Positions 19,713-29,800 of a stretch of DNA of 64,000 nt are shown here, in pieces. The notes below the pieces were generated by a model, which worked only from the letters and a program-made list of their open reading frames with translations, searched no databases and was not told the origin of the DNA. The stretch is from Demequina sp. (GTDB lineage: Bacteria > Actinomycetota > Actinomycetes > Actinomycetales > Demequinaceae): positions 682,001-746,000 of the forward strand of contig JANQAD010000001.1 in the NCBI GenBank assembly GCA_024707205.1, written 5' to 3'. A program made the position numbers and the translations under genes. How positions within the stretch are numbered: the first letter of the stretch is position 1; each line of letters opens with the position of its first letter.

Positions 19713-21234
19713 GGCCGGACCCCACGTCTGAACCACGCCCGAGCGCCCGGTACTGGCGCGCGCGTTCGGCCTGCTGATCCAGCAGGTCCAGGGCCGCGTC
19801 GGCGTCGAGGTTCGCGGCGACCGGCCGCACCGGGCCGGGAGTCGAGTGGACCACGAGGCTGCCGAGGTGCCGCGCGCGCTGCACCGGGCCCTGGCGCACG
19901 CCGAGCGACTGGGTGCGCTCATGCGGCACCACGGCGAGCTCGTGGGTGAGCCAGCCGCCGCGAATGAACAGTGCGCGCTCGCCCGCGAGCACGCCGCGGC
20001 GCCGCCACTGGAAGGGGTCCAGCAGCCATGCGCGGCGCGGGGCGCCCGTGAAGCCGCCGTCGGCACCGCGTCCCGTGACCAGCGCGGCGAGGGACTCGTC
20101 CGAGACCTGCGGCAGCACCAGCCGCAGCGCGAGCAGCACGTCGTCGAGGGTGCCCACGGGGAGCAGCGTGTTGACTCGCGCCTGATCCTCCTGGTAACCG
20201 GCCACATTCATCGTGATGCGGTACCACCCGCGCGCGCGCCACAGCACGCCCTGGCTCACGAGCACGGCCTGCACGCGGCCCGGCGTCACCGTCTGGCGGC
20301 GCGTCTCCAGCAGGCCGTGGCTCAGCCGCAGCCCGTCGGAGGAGGTGGCCGCCGTGAACCGGAACCCGCCGTTGATCTGGTTCCAGAAGTAGCCGAAGAT
20401 CGCCACCACAAAACCGACCATCGCGAACAGCGAGGTGCCAACGAAAGCGAGGATCGCCTCCCCCACCGCCGAGCCGAGGAAGATCGCCGCGACCACCAAG
20501 GCCACCCCGGCCGCGGCCACCACGAACGTCGGCGTCGACAGCGCGACCGAGCCCAGGAGCCTCCCCGTCGGCACCGTGTAGACGTCGGTCTCGGGCGCGG
20601 CCGGCACCGCGGTCGCCGGTCGGGTCTCGCCGAGATGGCTCGCCAGGTCACGCAAAGAAGCCGGCCCGACGCTCTGGTTACCTTCGGCGCCCGAGGCGGG
20701 CACAGCGTCGGGTAGCTTGGCTCCCGCCGAAAGCGCGAGCACCTCATTGCGCAGCGCCTCCGCATCACCGAGCCGCAGGAACTTGAGGTCGATGCCGGAG
20801 TCGCGGCCACCGGCGACCTGCACGTTCAGCTGCGCCAGCCCAAAGATGCGCGCGAGCAGCGGCTGGATGACGTCAACGGCCTCGATCCGGTCCAGCCGCG
20901 CCTGGCGGTGCTGGCGGAAGAGGATGCCCTTGCGGTGGTACATCGCGTCGTCGCCGATGCGGAACTCGTTGCGGCGCCAGCTGAGCACGCCAAAGCCGAC
21001 CACCACCCCGACGATCACCGCGACCCCGGCCAGCAGGGCAAGCACAGGGAACTCGTTGAGGAACTCGTACTCGCTGTCGCCGCCGGCGACCCACGACGGC
21101 AGGGCGCGCGCGATCCAGTACAGCGCGATGAACCCGAGGATCGGTCCCGAGCCCAGGTACGGCGACACGGGGTGCACGCGGGTCCACTCGCGCGGGGCAG
21201 CGTAGACGGCGCCCTGCATGCCTGGAAGCGTCAC
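19705..21234 (-). CDS. Large bacterial PH-domain membrane protein (YdbT-like)
   Basis: The product has 509 residues with paired membrane helices (PILGFIALYWIARALPSW and FPVLALLAGVAVIVGVVVGFGVLSW) and repeated bPH2 domains. Each domain shows the pattern RIGDDAMYHRKGILFRQHRQARLDRIEAVDVIQPLLARIFGLAQLNVQVAGG or its relative RLSHGLLETRRQTVTPGRVQAVLVSQ. It resembles YdbT of Bacillus; the function is unclear. The GTG start (21232-21234) forms GTGA with the stop of the smaller PH-domain gene, matching the usual YdbS-YdbT gene pair. Confidence 0.87.
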   Translation of the reverse strand: MTLPGMQGAVYAAPREWTRVHPVSPYLGSGPILGFIALYWIARALPSWVAGGDSEYEFLNEFPVLALLAGVAVIVGVVVGFGVLSWRRNEFRIGDDAMYHRKGILFRQHRQARLDRIEAVDVIQPLLARIFGLAQLNVQVAGGRDSGIDLKFLRLGDAEALRNEVLALSAGAKLPDAVPASGAEGNQSVGPASLRDLASHLGETRPATAVPAAPETDVYTVPTGRLLGSVALSTPTFVVAAAGVALVVAAIFLGSAVGEAILAFVGTSLFAMVGFVVAIFGYFWNQINGGFRFTAATSSDGLRLSHGLLETRRQTVTPGRVQAVLVSQGVLWRARGWYRITMNVAGYQEDQARVNTLLPVGTLDDVLLALRLVLPQVSDESLAALVTGRGADGGFTGAPRRAWLLDPFQWRRRGVLAGERALFIRGGWLTHELAVVPHERTQSLGVRQGPVQRARHLGSLVVHSTPGPVRPVAANLDADAALDLLDQQAERARQYRALGRGSDVGSGRG

Positions 21235-21707
21235 AGCCCCGCCAGCCGCGCCTCGCCGCGCGAGGTCATGCGGTCGCGGAGCGTCTCGGCGTCCGCCGCT
21301 CGCACTCCGCTCAGGGTCGCGTCGGTTCCAGGGCTCGCGGTGTGGAGCTGGATGGTCGCCATCTTGAACGCGCGCGCCAACGGTCCGGCGCTCACCTCCA
21401 CGAACTGCATGCGACCGTAGGGAACCACCGTCACTGAGCGGAAGAGTCGGCCGCGCTTGACGATCAGGTCGTCCTCGCGCTCCGCCCACGCGTGCGCCGT
21501 GACGCTGCGATAGATGATCCACGTGAACCACGCGCCAACCAGCAGGGCCGCGCCCGCCGCCCATGCCCAGGCCGGCGAGAACAGGATGCCGAAGACCACG
21601 AAGTCCGCGATCACGAACAGCATGAACGCCCACAGCACAATGCACCGCGTGATGATGAGGCGGCGGTCAGCGTAGGTCCAGTCCGCGTCGGGTTCGTACC
21701 AGGTCAT
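21231..21707 (-). CDS. Small bacterial PH-domain membrane protein (YdbS-like)
   Basis: The product has 158 residues with two membrane helices (IVLWAFMLFVIADFVVFGILF and AWAAGAALLVGAWFTWIIYRSV) and one C-terminal bPH2 domain (DDLIVKRGRLFRSVTVVPYGRMQFVEVSAGPLARAFKMATIQLHTAS). It is the short partner of the long PH-domain protein directly downstream. The biological role of these pairs is not established. Confidence 0.87.
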   Translation of the reverse strand: MTWYEPDADWTYADRRLIITRCIVLWAFMLFVIADFVVFGILFSPAWAWAAGAALLVGAWFTWIIYRSVTAHAWAEREDDLIVKRGRLFRSVTVVPYGRMQFVEVSAGPLARAFKMATIQLHTASPGTDATLSGVRAADAETLRDRMTSRGEARLAGL

Positions 21708-21774
21708 GCGTTAAGTCTGCCATTGCGCGAACTTTGACCGCCCCGCGGCCCGACGCTGTGGCCGGGTTCGCGGC

Positions 21775-22245
21775 CTACGCGCCCAGCGGCGGTGTGGGCT
21801 TGGGATCCTCTGGGGGTTTGGTGCGGCACCAGTGCTCGGCGATGAGGCCAGCGATGAGCAGCACGGCGGCCCCGGCCGCGGCGATGAGCGCCGAGATCGC
21901 AACCTCGCGCCGCGGGCCGTGCGACCAGTCGCCGCCAACGCCGAGCGCGTAGCCAAGCAGCCCACCCCCAAGAAGCACTCCCGCGTACGCACACGCCTGC
22001 GCGAACACGGCCGCGCGCGCGGCCCGGAGCCCGTCGAGCCCCGGGTTCTTGCCTCGCTGGAATTGCCGCACCGGCCAGGCGAATACCAGGGACAATACTC
22101 CGCCAACGATGCAGATCACGGGCAGCGTCCACGGGATCGTGGCGGGCGTGTAGCCGTCGCCAAGCCCCACGCGAGTGATGAGCCAGGCGAGCGCGAAGGT
22201 GGCAGCCGCCACAAGGGCGAGGCGCTGCCAGGTGAGGTGCTCCAT
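21775..22245 (-). CDS. DUF3180 family membrane protein
   Basis: The product has 156 residues with four predicted membrane helices (LALVAAATFALAWLITRVGLG; LPVICIVGGVLSLVFAW; ACAYAGVLLGGGLLGYALG; ALIAAAGAAVLLIAGLIAEHW) and the PFRxGKNPGLDxLRA-type loop of DUF3180 (RQFQRGKNPGLDGLRAARA). ATG at 22243-22245 begins MEHLTWQRLALV two bases after the folBK stop. This family routinely follows folK in actinobacteria; its function is unknown. Confidence 0.88.
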   Translation of the reverse strand: MEHLTWQRLALVAAATFALAWLITRVGLGDGYTPATIPWTLPVICIVGGVLSLVFAWPVRQFQRGKNPGLDGLRAARAAVFAQACAYAGVLLGGGLLGYALGVGGDWSHGPRREVAISALIAAAGAAVLLIAGLIAEHWCRTKPPEDPKPTPPLGA

Positions 22246-22247
22246 GG

Positions 22248-23321
22248 TCAGGAGGATTCGGACGGATCCACGATGGGGATCGCGCCGCTGTCCTCCGCCG
22301 CAGGCTCTGGCCCGGACGGCCATGGCGTGACGACCACCTCAACAGAGTCCACGTCCACGTTGCCGAGCAGGTCGGAGACGGCGCCGCCGTTGGGGCCGGG
22401 AAGCACCGCCTCGGAGTCCACCGCGGCAAGCGGCACCAGCACGAACGCGCGCTCGTGGGCGCGCGGGTGGGGCAGCACCAGGTCGCGCGCCTCGCCAACC
22501 ACGTCCGCGTATGCGATCACGTCAAGATCCAGGGTGCGCGGCCCGTTCTCGACCGTCCGCTCGCGCCCGTGCACCACCTCGATGCCTTGACAGGCCAACA
22601 GGAACTCGCGCGGGGCGAGCGCGGTCTCCACGAGCGCCACCGCGTTGAAATAGTCCGGCTGCGGGGGCCCGCCGACGGCCGCGGACTTGACCAGCGGCGA
22701 CGTCGACAGGACGTGGATGCCGCTGATCCGGTCCAACTCGCGAATCGCCGCACGCATCGTGGCGTCGACGGAGCCCACGTTGCCGCCAAGCGCGATCCAC
22801 GCCTGCACCGGCTGCAGGGGCCGCTCATCGAAGGCGTCGCGCGAGAAGGCGGGGGCGAGCAGCGGGTCATCGGACATGCCCGCGGAAGAGCCGATCCGCT
22901 TGTCCGCCCACAGCGTCCCGGAGCGCAGGTCGCGCCGGATACGCACCACCACGTCGCCGAACTCCACCAGCAGCGGAGCCTGCGGCTTGTGAATGAAGAC
23001 GTCCACGCACTCGACGCCCTCGAACTCGAGCACCGCCCGCGCGCAATGCTCGGCGACCGTCTCGAGCAGGTCGCTCGGGTCTCCGGCGAGCACCGCCGCA
23101 ACGGCGTCGGCGACGTCCGAGTAGTTCACGGTGCGGCTGAGGTGGTCGGTCGCGGCCGCGAGGCGCGTGCTGACGTGCGCAACGACGTCGGCGATGAACA
23201 GCTGCCCGCTCTCGCGCTCGGTGGCGAGCACCCCGTGATACGCGGTCACGCGAATGCCCTCGACGATGATCTGATCCAGTTCCACGCCGCCCTTGACGTA
23301 CGGCCCGACCATCAGTGTCAT
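22248..23321 (-). CDS. folBK: Bifunctional dihydroneopterin aldolase / HPPK (FolB-FolK fusion)
   Basis: This is a fusion of two consecutive folate enzymes. The N-terminal FolB part (about residues 15-130) has DQIIVEGIRVTAYHGVLATERESGQLFIADV and VNYSDVADAV. The C-terminal FolK part (about 165-330) has AWIALGGNVGSVDATMRAAI, VKSAAVGGPPQPDYFNAVA and RERTVENGPRTLDLDVIAY ... LPHPRAHERAFVLVPLA. ATG at 23321 is used; a GTG 12 codons later is possible, since FolB often starts near DQI. It lies four bases after folP, within the fol operon. Confidence 0.94.
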   Translation of the reverse strand: MTLMVGPYVKGGVELDQIIVEGIRVTAYHGVLATERESGQLFIADVVAHVSTRLAAATDHLSRTVNYSDVADAVAAVLAGDPSDLLETVAEHCARAVLEFEGVECVDVFIHKPQAPLLVEFGDVVVRIRRDLRSGTLWADKRIGSSAGMSDDPLLAPAFSRDAFDERPLQPVQAWIALGGNVGSVDATMRAAIRELDRISGIHVLSTSPLVKSAAVGGPPQPDYFNAVALVETALAPREFLLACQGIEVVHGRERTVENGPRTLDLDVIAYADVVGEARDLVLPHPRAHERAFVLVPLAAVDSEAVLPGPNGGAVSDLLGNVDVDSVEVVVTPWPSGPEPAAEDSGAIPIVDPSESS

Positions 23322-23325
23322 GGGC

Positions 23326-24135
23326 TCATCCTGCCCCGTAGGAGGCTTTTTCCCAAGCGCTGGCCACGGCGATTGCGTCTTTCGCCGCGGTCACCTCATG
23401 CACACGCACGCCCCATACGCCCGACGCTGCCGCAAGGGCCGTGACGGCCGTCGTGGCGGCCTCGCGCTGGCTTGGGTCGCCGTCGGGCCTCTCGATCGCC
23501 GCGCCGAGGAAGCGCTTTCGGCTGGCGCCGATGAGCACACGGTGGCCCTGCGACCAGCCATCGATGTTGGCGAGCAGCGGCCAGTTGCTGGCGCCGACCT
23601 TGGAGAAGCCGAGGCCCGGGTCGAGAATGATCTTGTCTCTCATCACGCCGGCCGCGCTGAGCGCGGCCACGCGTGAGGCGAGTTCGTTGCGCACCTCGGC
23701 GACGACGTCGGCGTAGTTGTCTCTCGCATCCATCTGCGTGGAGTGCGCTCGCCAGTGCATGCAGACGAAGTCGCAGCCAAGCTCTGCAACCGTCGCGGCC
23801 ATGTCGGGGTCGGCGAGGCCGCCACTCACGTCGTTGATCATCACGGCGCCGGCGTCGTAGGCCGCCCTGGCGGTGCTCGCACGCATCGTGTCCACGCTGA
23901 CCCAGATGCCGCGCTCGGTCAGGGCCTCGATCACTGGCACGACTCGTCGCACTTCTTCCTCGGGCGAGACCCTCGCCGCCCCCGGCCGCGTGGATTCGCC
24001 GCCGACGTCCACGAACCTGGCCCCCGCCTCGGCGAGTTCCACGCCTTTGGCGACCGCAGCGTCGGGCCCAAGGAAGAGGCCGCCATCGCTGAAGCTGTCA
24101 GGGGTGACGTTGAGGATGCCCATGACGAGGGTCAT
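23326..24135 (-). CDS. folP: Dihydropteroate synthase
   Basis: FolP joins the pterin pyrophosphate to p-aminobenzoate and is the sulfonamide target. The 269-residue product has the two family signatures GILNVTPDSFSDGG and ARFVDVGGESTRPGA. It also has VMINDVSGG, IILDPGLGFSKVGASNW and VLIGASRKRFLG. A second ATG four codons downstream (at MGILNV) is an alternative start. The gene sits 12 bases downstream of folE. Confidence 0.96.
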   Translation of the reverse strand: MTLVMGILNVTPDSFSDGGLFLGPDAAVAKGVELAEAGARFVDVGGESTRPGAARVSPEEEVRRVVPVIEALTERGIWVSVDTMRASTARAAYDAGAVMINDVSGGLADPDMAATVAELGCDFVCMHWRAHSTQMDARDNYADVVAEVRNELASRVAALSAAGVMRDKIILDPGLGFSKVGASNWPLLANIDGWSQGHRVLIGASRKRFLGAAIERPDGDPSQREAATTAVTALAAASGVWGVRVHEVTAAKDAIAVASAWEKASYGAG

Positions 24136-24147
24136 GCGCCCACCGCC

Positions 24148-24714
24148 TTATTTCCCGACGATGAGGCTCATCGCCTCCGCGCGCGTGGCGGCGTCGCGCA
24201 TGATGCCGCGGACGGCGCTGGTCACGGTGCGGGAGCCGGGCTTGCGGACGCCGCGCATGGACATGCACAGGTGTTCGGCCTCGACGACGACGATCACGCC
24301 GCGCGCGCCCAGCTGCTCCACGAGGGCGTCCGCGACCTGGGTGGTGAGGCGCTCCTGGACCTGGGGGCGCTTGGCGTAGAGGTCCACGAGCCGCGCGAGC
24401 TTGGACAGGCCCGTGATCCGCCCGTCCGTGCCGGGGATGTATGCGACGTGGGCCACGCCGTGGAAGGGGACAAGGTGGTGCTCGCACATCGAGTACAGCT
24501 CGATGTCCTTGACCAGGATCATCTCCTCGTGTCCCAGCTCGAAGACGGCCGAGAGCACCTCGGCGGGGTCCTGGTCGAGCCCGGCGAAGAACTCCTCGTA
24601 GGCGCGCGCCACGCGGGCGGGCGTGTCCCGCAGGCCGTCGCGGTCGGGATCCTCGCCGATCCCGGCGAGCAGCTCGCGGACGGCGGCCTCGACCCGGGGC
24701 TTGTCCACGGCCAT
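24148..24714 (-). CDS. folE: GTP cyclohydrolase I
   Basis: FolE opens GTP to dihydroneopterin triphosphate, the first folate step. The 188-residue product shows [20 protein letters not shown], the zinc and catalytic region [46 protein letters not shown] and [17 protein letters not shown]. Cys and His ligands are all present. The ATG lies three bases after the ftsH stop, so folE is co-transcribed with ftsH. Confidence 0.97.
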   Translation of the reverse strand: MAVDKPRVEAAVRELLAGIGEDPDRDGLRDTPARVARAYEEFFAGLDQDPAEVLSAVFELGHEEMILVKDIELYSMCEHHLVPFHGVAHVAYIPGTDGRITGLSKLARLVDLYAKRPQVQERLTTQVADALVEQLGARGVIVVVEAEHLCMSMRGVRKPGSRTVTSAVRGIMRDAATRAEAMSLIVGK

Positions 24715-24717
24715 GGG

Positions 24718-26727
24718 TCAGGCCTCGTCCTTGGGCTCAACCGCCTGCTCAACCGGAGCGGTGGGTTCGTCCGCGCTCTCCTCAACAACAGCGTCGGGCT
24801 GGGAGATCACGGCCGGCGCCTTGGCGCTTGCGGGCGCGTTCGCCACCCACTCGCCGCTGAGCCAGTCGCCGCGCGGGGCGATCTTGACCACGTCCTTGAA
24901 GATCTCCGCGAGTTCGACCTCGCCGAGCGTCTCCTTGTCCAGGAGCTCAAGCGCGAGGGCGTCAAGCAGCGCGCGGTTCTGCGAGAGGGCGGTGGTCGCC
25001 TCGGCGAGGGCGTTGTCCATGAGGCCGCGCACCTCCTGATCGACCACGGAGGCCACCTGCTCGCTGTACTCCCGGCCGTGGCCCATGTCGCGGCCAAGGA
25101 AGACCTCGCCAGAGCTTCCCGCTAGTCGCACGGAGCCCACCTTGGTGGACATGCCGAACTCGGTGACCATCTGGCGCGCGATCTCGGTGGCCTGGCTGAT
25201 GTCGTTGGACGCGCCCGTGGACGGGTCGCCGAAGACGAGCTCCTCCGCGATGCGGCCGCCCATCGAGTACGCGAGGTTGTCGAGGAGCTGGTTGCGCGTC
25301 TTCGAGTAGCGGTCCTCTTGCGGCATGACCATGGTGTAGCCGAGCGCGCGACCACGCGGAAGGATCGTCACCTTGGTGACGGGGTCCGTGTGGTTCATCG
25401 CCGCTGCTACGAGCGCGTGTCCACCCTCGTGGTAGGCGGTGACGCGCTTGTCGTGGTCGTTCATGACGCGCGTGCGGCGCTGCGGGCCGGCGATGACGCG
25501 GTCGATGGCCTCGTCCACCTCGCTCGAGCCGATCTGCTGCTTCTCCCTTCTTGCCGTGAGGAGAGCAGCCTCGTTCAGGACGTTCGCGAGGTCGGCGCCG
25601 GTGAAGCCCGGGGTTCGGCGGGCGATGGCCTCGAGGTTGACGTCCGGGGCGATGGGCTTGCCCTTGGCGTGAACGTCGAGGACCTTGTGGCGGCCCTTGA
25701 GGTCGGGGGCGTCTACGCCCACCTGACGGTCGAAGCGTCCAGGGCGCAGGAGCGCGGGGTCGAGGATGTCGGGACGGTTGGTCGCCGCGATCATGATGAC
25801 GTTGGTGCGGGCGTCGAAGCCGTCCATCTCCACGAGCATCTGGTTGAGGGTCTGCTCGCGCTCGTCGTGACCGCCGCCGAGGCCGGCTCCGCGGTGACGG
25901 CCAACGGCGTCGATCTCGTCAACGAAGATGATGGCCGGGGAGTTCTTCTTGGCCTGCTCAAAGAGGTCACGGACGCGGCTGGCGCCAACGCCAACGAACA
26001 TCTCCACGAAGTCAGAGCCGGAGATGGAGAAGAACGGCACTCCCGCCTCGCCCGCGACCGCGCGCGCCAGAAGCGTCTTGCCGGTGCCGGGAGGGCCGTA
26101 CAGCAGCACGCCCTTGGGAATCTTGGCGCCCACGGCCTGGAACTTGGCCGGGTTCTCGAGGAACTCCTCGATCTCGCGCAGCTCCTCGACGGCCTCGTCC
26201 ACGCCGGCGACGTCCTCGAACTTCACGGTCGGGGTGTCAGGGGTGACGAGCGTGGCGCGGCTGCGGCCGAACTTCATCACCGAGTTGCCGCCGCCCTGCA
26301 TGCTCGACATCAGGAACCAGAAGAGGCCAACGAGCAGGAGGATCGGCAGGAACGTCAGCAGCAGGCTCGCCCATACGGAGGTCTTGGGGACCTCCGAGTT
26401 GAAGCCCTTCTCCGGGTTCGCCGCGGTGACGGCGTTGACCACGTCGGTGCCCTGCGGCTCCACGTAGAAGAACTGGACTACGGGGCCCAGGTCTTCCCAG
26501 TCGCTCGGGCTGCCCTCGGGAAGAGTCTCCTTGAGCACCAGCTGGACGCGCTGATCGCCGTCAACGATCTTCACCTGCTCCACGGCGCCAGCCTTGAGCA
26601 TGGCGAACCCCTCTGAGGTGTCGATGCTCGTAATCCGCGGTTGGAACAGGCCATGCACGAGCCAGCCGATGAGCACCGCAAGCAGCACTACGAGGACGAT
26701 TCGGCGCAGCGAAAAGGCGTTCTTCAT
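24718..26727 (-). CDS. ftsH: FtsH, ATP-dependent zinc metalloprotease
   Basis: This is a hexameric membrane AAA+ protease for quality control. The 669-residue product has two helices ([20 protein letters not shown] and [22 protein letters not shown]). It has Walker A GPPGTGKT, Walker [16 protein letters not shown], the second region of homology [20 protein letters not shown], the aromatic pore loop [11 protein letters not shown] and the zinc motif HEGGH. The C-terminal tail is acidic and Pro/Glu-rich. It heads the ftsH-folE-folP-folBK operon. hpt, normally just upstream, is displaced by the exopolysaccharide locus. Confidence 0.97.
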   Translation of the reverse strand: MKNAFSLRRIVLVVLLAVLIGWLVHGLFQPRITSIDTSEGFAMLKAGAVEQVKIVDGDQRVQLVLKETLPEGSPSDWEDLGPVVQFFYVEPQGTDVVNAVTAANPEKGFNSEVPKTSVWASLLLTFLPILLLVGLFWFLMSSMQGGGNSVMKFGRSRATLVTPDTPTVKFEDVAGVDEAVEELREIEEFLENPAKFQAVGAKIPKGVLLYGPPGTGKTLLARAVAGEAGVPFFSISGSDFVEMFVGVGASRVRDLFEQAKKNSPAIIFVDEIDAVGRHRGAGLGGGHDEREQTLNQMLVEMDGFDARTNVIMIAATNRPDILDPALLRPGRFDRQVGVDAPDLKGRHKVLDVHAKGKPIAPDVNLEAIARRTPGFTGADLANVLNEAALLTARREKQQIGSSEVDEAIDRVIAGPQRRTRVMNDHDKRVTAYHEGGHALVAAAMNHTDPVTKVTILPRGRALGYTMVMPQEDRYSKTRNQLLDNLAYSMGGRIAEELVFGDPSTGASNDISQATEIARQMVTEFGMSTKVGSVRLAGSSGEVFLGRDMGHGREYSEQVASVVDQEVRGLMDNALAEATTALSQNRALLDALALELLDKETLGEVELAEIFKDVVKIAPRGDWLSGEWVANAPASAKAPAVISQPDAVVEESADEPTAPVEQAVEPKDEA

Positions 26728-26812
26728 GGTGCCCCAACCCTACGCGAGCGGCGATACCGGGCGAGAACCGTTTCGCTGAGGGCATTCAGCGCGATTCCTC
26801 CGTTATTCACTG

Positions 26813-29800
26813 CTACTTGACGACGATGGACTTTCCGGTTGCCGAGGCCTTCAGGTACACCGAGCTGCCCGGGTAGCTGACCTTGACCTTCCACGTGCCC
26901 TTGACCAGCTTGGGCACGGTGACGGTGACCACGCCGGACTTCAGCGTGCCGTAGACCTTCTTGGTGGTCTTGCCCTTCGTGAGGGTCACCGTGACCTTCC
27001 CGGAGACGGTCGGCAGGCCCGTGGCATGAGACACCGTGACCGAGTACTTGCCCGACGCCTTGGTCGTCGGCGCCTTGACCACGGCGGTGGAGATCTTCGA
27101 GATCTTCGTGTGTCCCACCACGATGGCGTTGCCGGAGACGGTCTTGGCCGCGTACGTGGTGTTGCCCGCGTACGTCACGGACGCCTTCCAGACGCCGTTC
27201 GCCAGCTTCGGGACCGTGATGGTCACCACGCCGGACTTCAGCGTTCCGGTCACCTTCTTGGTGCTCGAGCCCTTCTTGAGGGTCACCGTCACCTTTCCGG
27301 TTGCGGCCGAGAGGCCCGACGGCGGGGTCACCGTGACCTTGTACGTACCCGACTTCGAGGTGGTGGGCCGCTTGGTCACCGAGGTGGTCACCTTGGAAAC
27401 GGCCCCCTTGGCCGCGATCACGGACGGGCCGGTGGCGGTCTTGGCCGCGTAGTTCGAGTCGCCTCCGTAGGCGATCGACGCGGTCCACGTTCCGGCCGTG
27501 AGCCTGGGCACCACGATCGCCGCGGTGCCGTCGGACAGCGTGCCGGTGGCCGTCTGTGTGGCGGAGCCGTTCTTGAGGGTGATGGTGACGTCGCCGGTGG
27601 GGGCGTGAGGCCCGACGGCGGGGTCACCGTGACCGAGAACGAGCCGGCCGTTGTGGTCGTCGGCTTCGTGATGACGGCGCCTACGACGGTGCTTACGTCC
27701 GCCTTGACGGACTCCACCGACTCGCCGGTGGTCGGCGCTGCGCCGTAGTTGTCATCGCCCGCGTACGTGATCGACGCCGTCCACGTGCCCGCGGCGAGGC
27801 TGGGCAAGTCGAACCCGGCGACGCCAGCGTCCAGCGCAGCCGTGTCGGAGTAGGTGTCGGAGCCCTTCGTCAGCGTGAGGGTCACGTTGCCCGTGGGCAC
27901 GTCGAGCCCGTCGGGTTGCGTCACCGCGACCGCGTAGGTGCCACCGTGCTGCGGTGACGGCGCGTCGCCGACCGTGCCGGCGATCGTGACGACCGCGCGG
28001 GTCGATGTCACAGGATCCGGGTTCGCCGACTTGGGCGCGTAGTTGAGGTCACCGGAGTACGCGATCGTCACGTTCCAGGACCCCGCGTGGAGGCTGTCCA
28101 CGGGCACCGTGGCGGCGCCGTTGATCAGCCCGACCGTCTTGGTAAAGGTGTCGAGTTCGTTCGCGAGGGTGAGCGTCACGTTGCCCGTGGGCGCCTCCAG
28201 CCCCTCAGGCTGGGTCACCGTGATCAGGTAGGTGCCACCCTCCTGCGGGTTCGGCGCATCGCCAACGGCACCTGCGACGGCGACCTCGTCCGGGTTGGAG
28301 GTCATGTCGGCGCCCGTGGTTGTGAGAGCCGTGTAGTTGTCGTCGCCCGTGTACGCGATCGACGCGGTCCACGTGCCGGCCGGCAGCTTATCCAGCTCGA
28401 CCGTGCCGACTCCGTTGATCACTTCGACCGTCTTCTCGACCTCGGCGGCACCGTTCGCGAACGTCACCGTCACGTTGCCCGTCGGCGCCGCGAGGCCGTC
28501 GGGCTGGGTGACCGTGACCTTGTACGTTCCGGGCTTCTGCGGCGACGGGGCCAAGGTGACGGCGCCTACTGCCGTGACGGCAGCCTTGACCGAGACCACG
28601 GATGCGCCGGCGACCGTCGTCAGCGCGTAGTTGTCGTCGCCCTCGTAAGTGACCATTGCGTCCCACGTGCCAGCAGGCAGCTTCGGCAGGTCGATGGTGG
28701 CGGTTCCGCCGACGCCCAGGGTGCCGGGGAACGGGACCGTTGTGACGGATCCATTCGTGAGCGTCACCGACACACCACCGGTTGCGTCGGGCAGGCCCGT
28801 GCCTTGCGTCACCGAGACCGAGTACGTTCCGGTCGTCTGCGGCGTGGGCACTGTCCCCACGGAGCCGACTACCCCGACACTCGCCTTCGTCGAGACCACG
28901 TCCGCGCCGGCGACCGGCGACAGCTCGGTGTAGTTGGAATCGCCCGAGTACGCGACGGAAGCCGTCCACGTGCCCGCCGGCAGCGCCGGCACATTGAGCG
29001 TGACGGTGCCGCCGTCCAGCGGACCGCTTATTGGGTCCTTGGTGACGGAACCGTTCGTGAGTGTCAGCGTCGCGGTGCCCGTAGGCGCGACGAGACCGCT
29101 CGGCGGGATCACCGTGACCTGGTAGGTGCCGCCCTGCACCGGCGTCGGCGCCGTCAGAAGGGCACCGGTAGCCGTGACCGCGGCCTTGGTCACCGTCACG
29201 GATCCAGTCAGGGAGAACGGCAGGATGTGCACGTCAGAGCCGTAGCTAACCGTGTAGGGATAGTTGCCTACCAGAAGGCTAGGCACGGAGAACGTGGCCG
29301 TGTTGCCCACGATGGGCGCCGTGGCCGTAGTGCCATTGATGTCCAGCGTGGCCGTGCCCGAGGGCGCGTGCCCCGCGGAGGTGGCCACATTGAGCGTGAC
29401 GGTCGCGGCGGTGCCGTAGACCACGTCAGGCGAGACAACTGTGGCCTCTGCCAGTCGCTGCACCGGCGGCGAGACCGTGGACCAAGGACCGGCTCCCACT
29501 GCGTTGACTGCGCGCATCCGGAAGATGTAGTCCTTCGTCGGATCCAGGTCAAAGACGGAGGTGCTCGTGACAAGGCCTGGGAAGAGCGTCGTGCTCCAGC
29601 TTGGCGTCGCCGTGTCCAGGCTTACCTCGTACTCGTAGCGGATGATGTCCGAGTTTCCAGTGACCACCGGCGCGGCCCAGGTCAAGGTCAGCGGGGTGTC
29701 GACCGCCCCAAACGCAGCGCTCAGCACAGTGGGAGCGTCGGGCACCGTGTGGCCGATGTAGCCGCCCAACGGTGCGGTTGGCGTCGCGACAACCGCGCCG

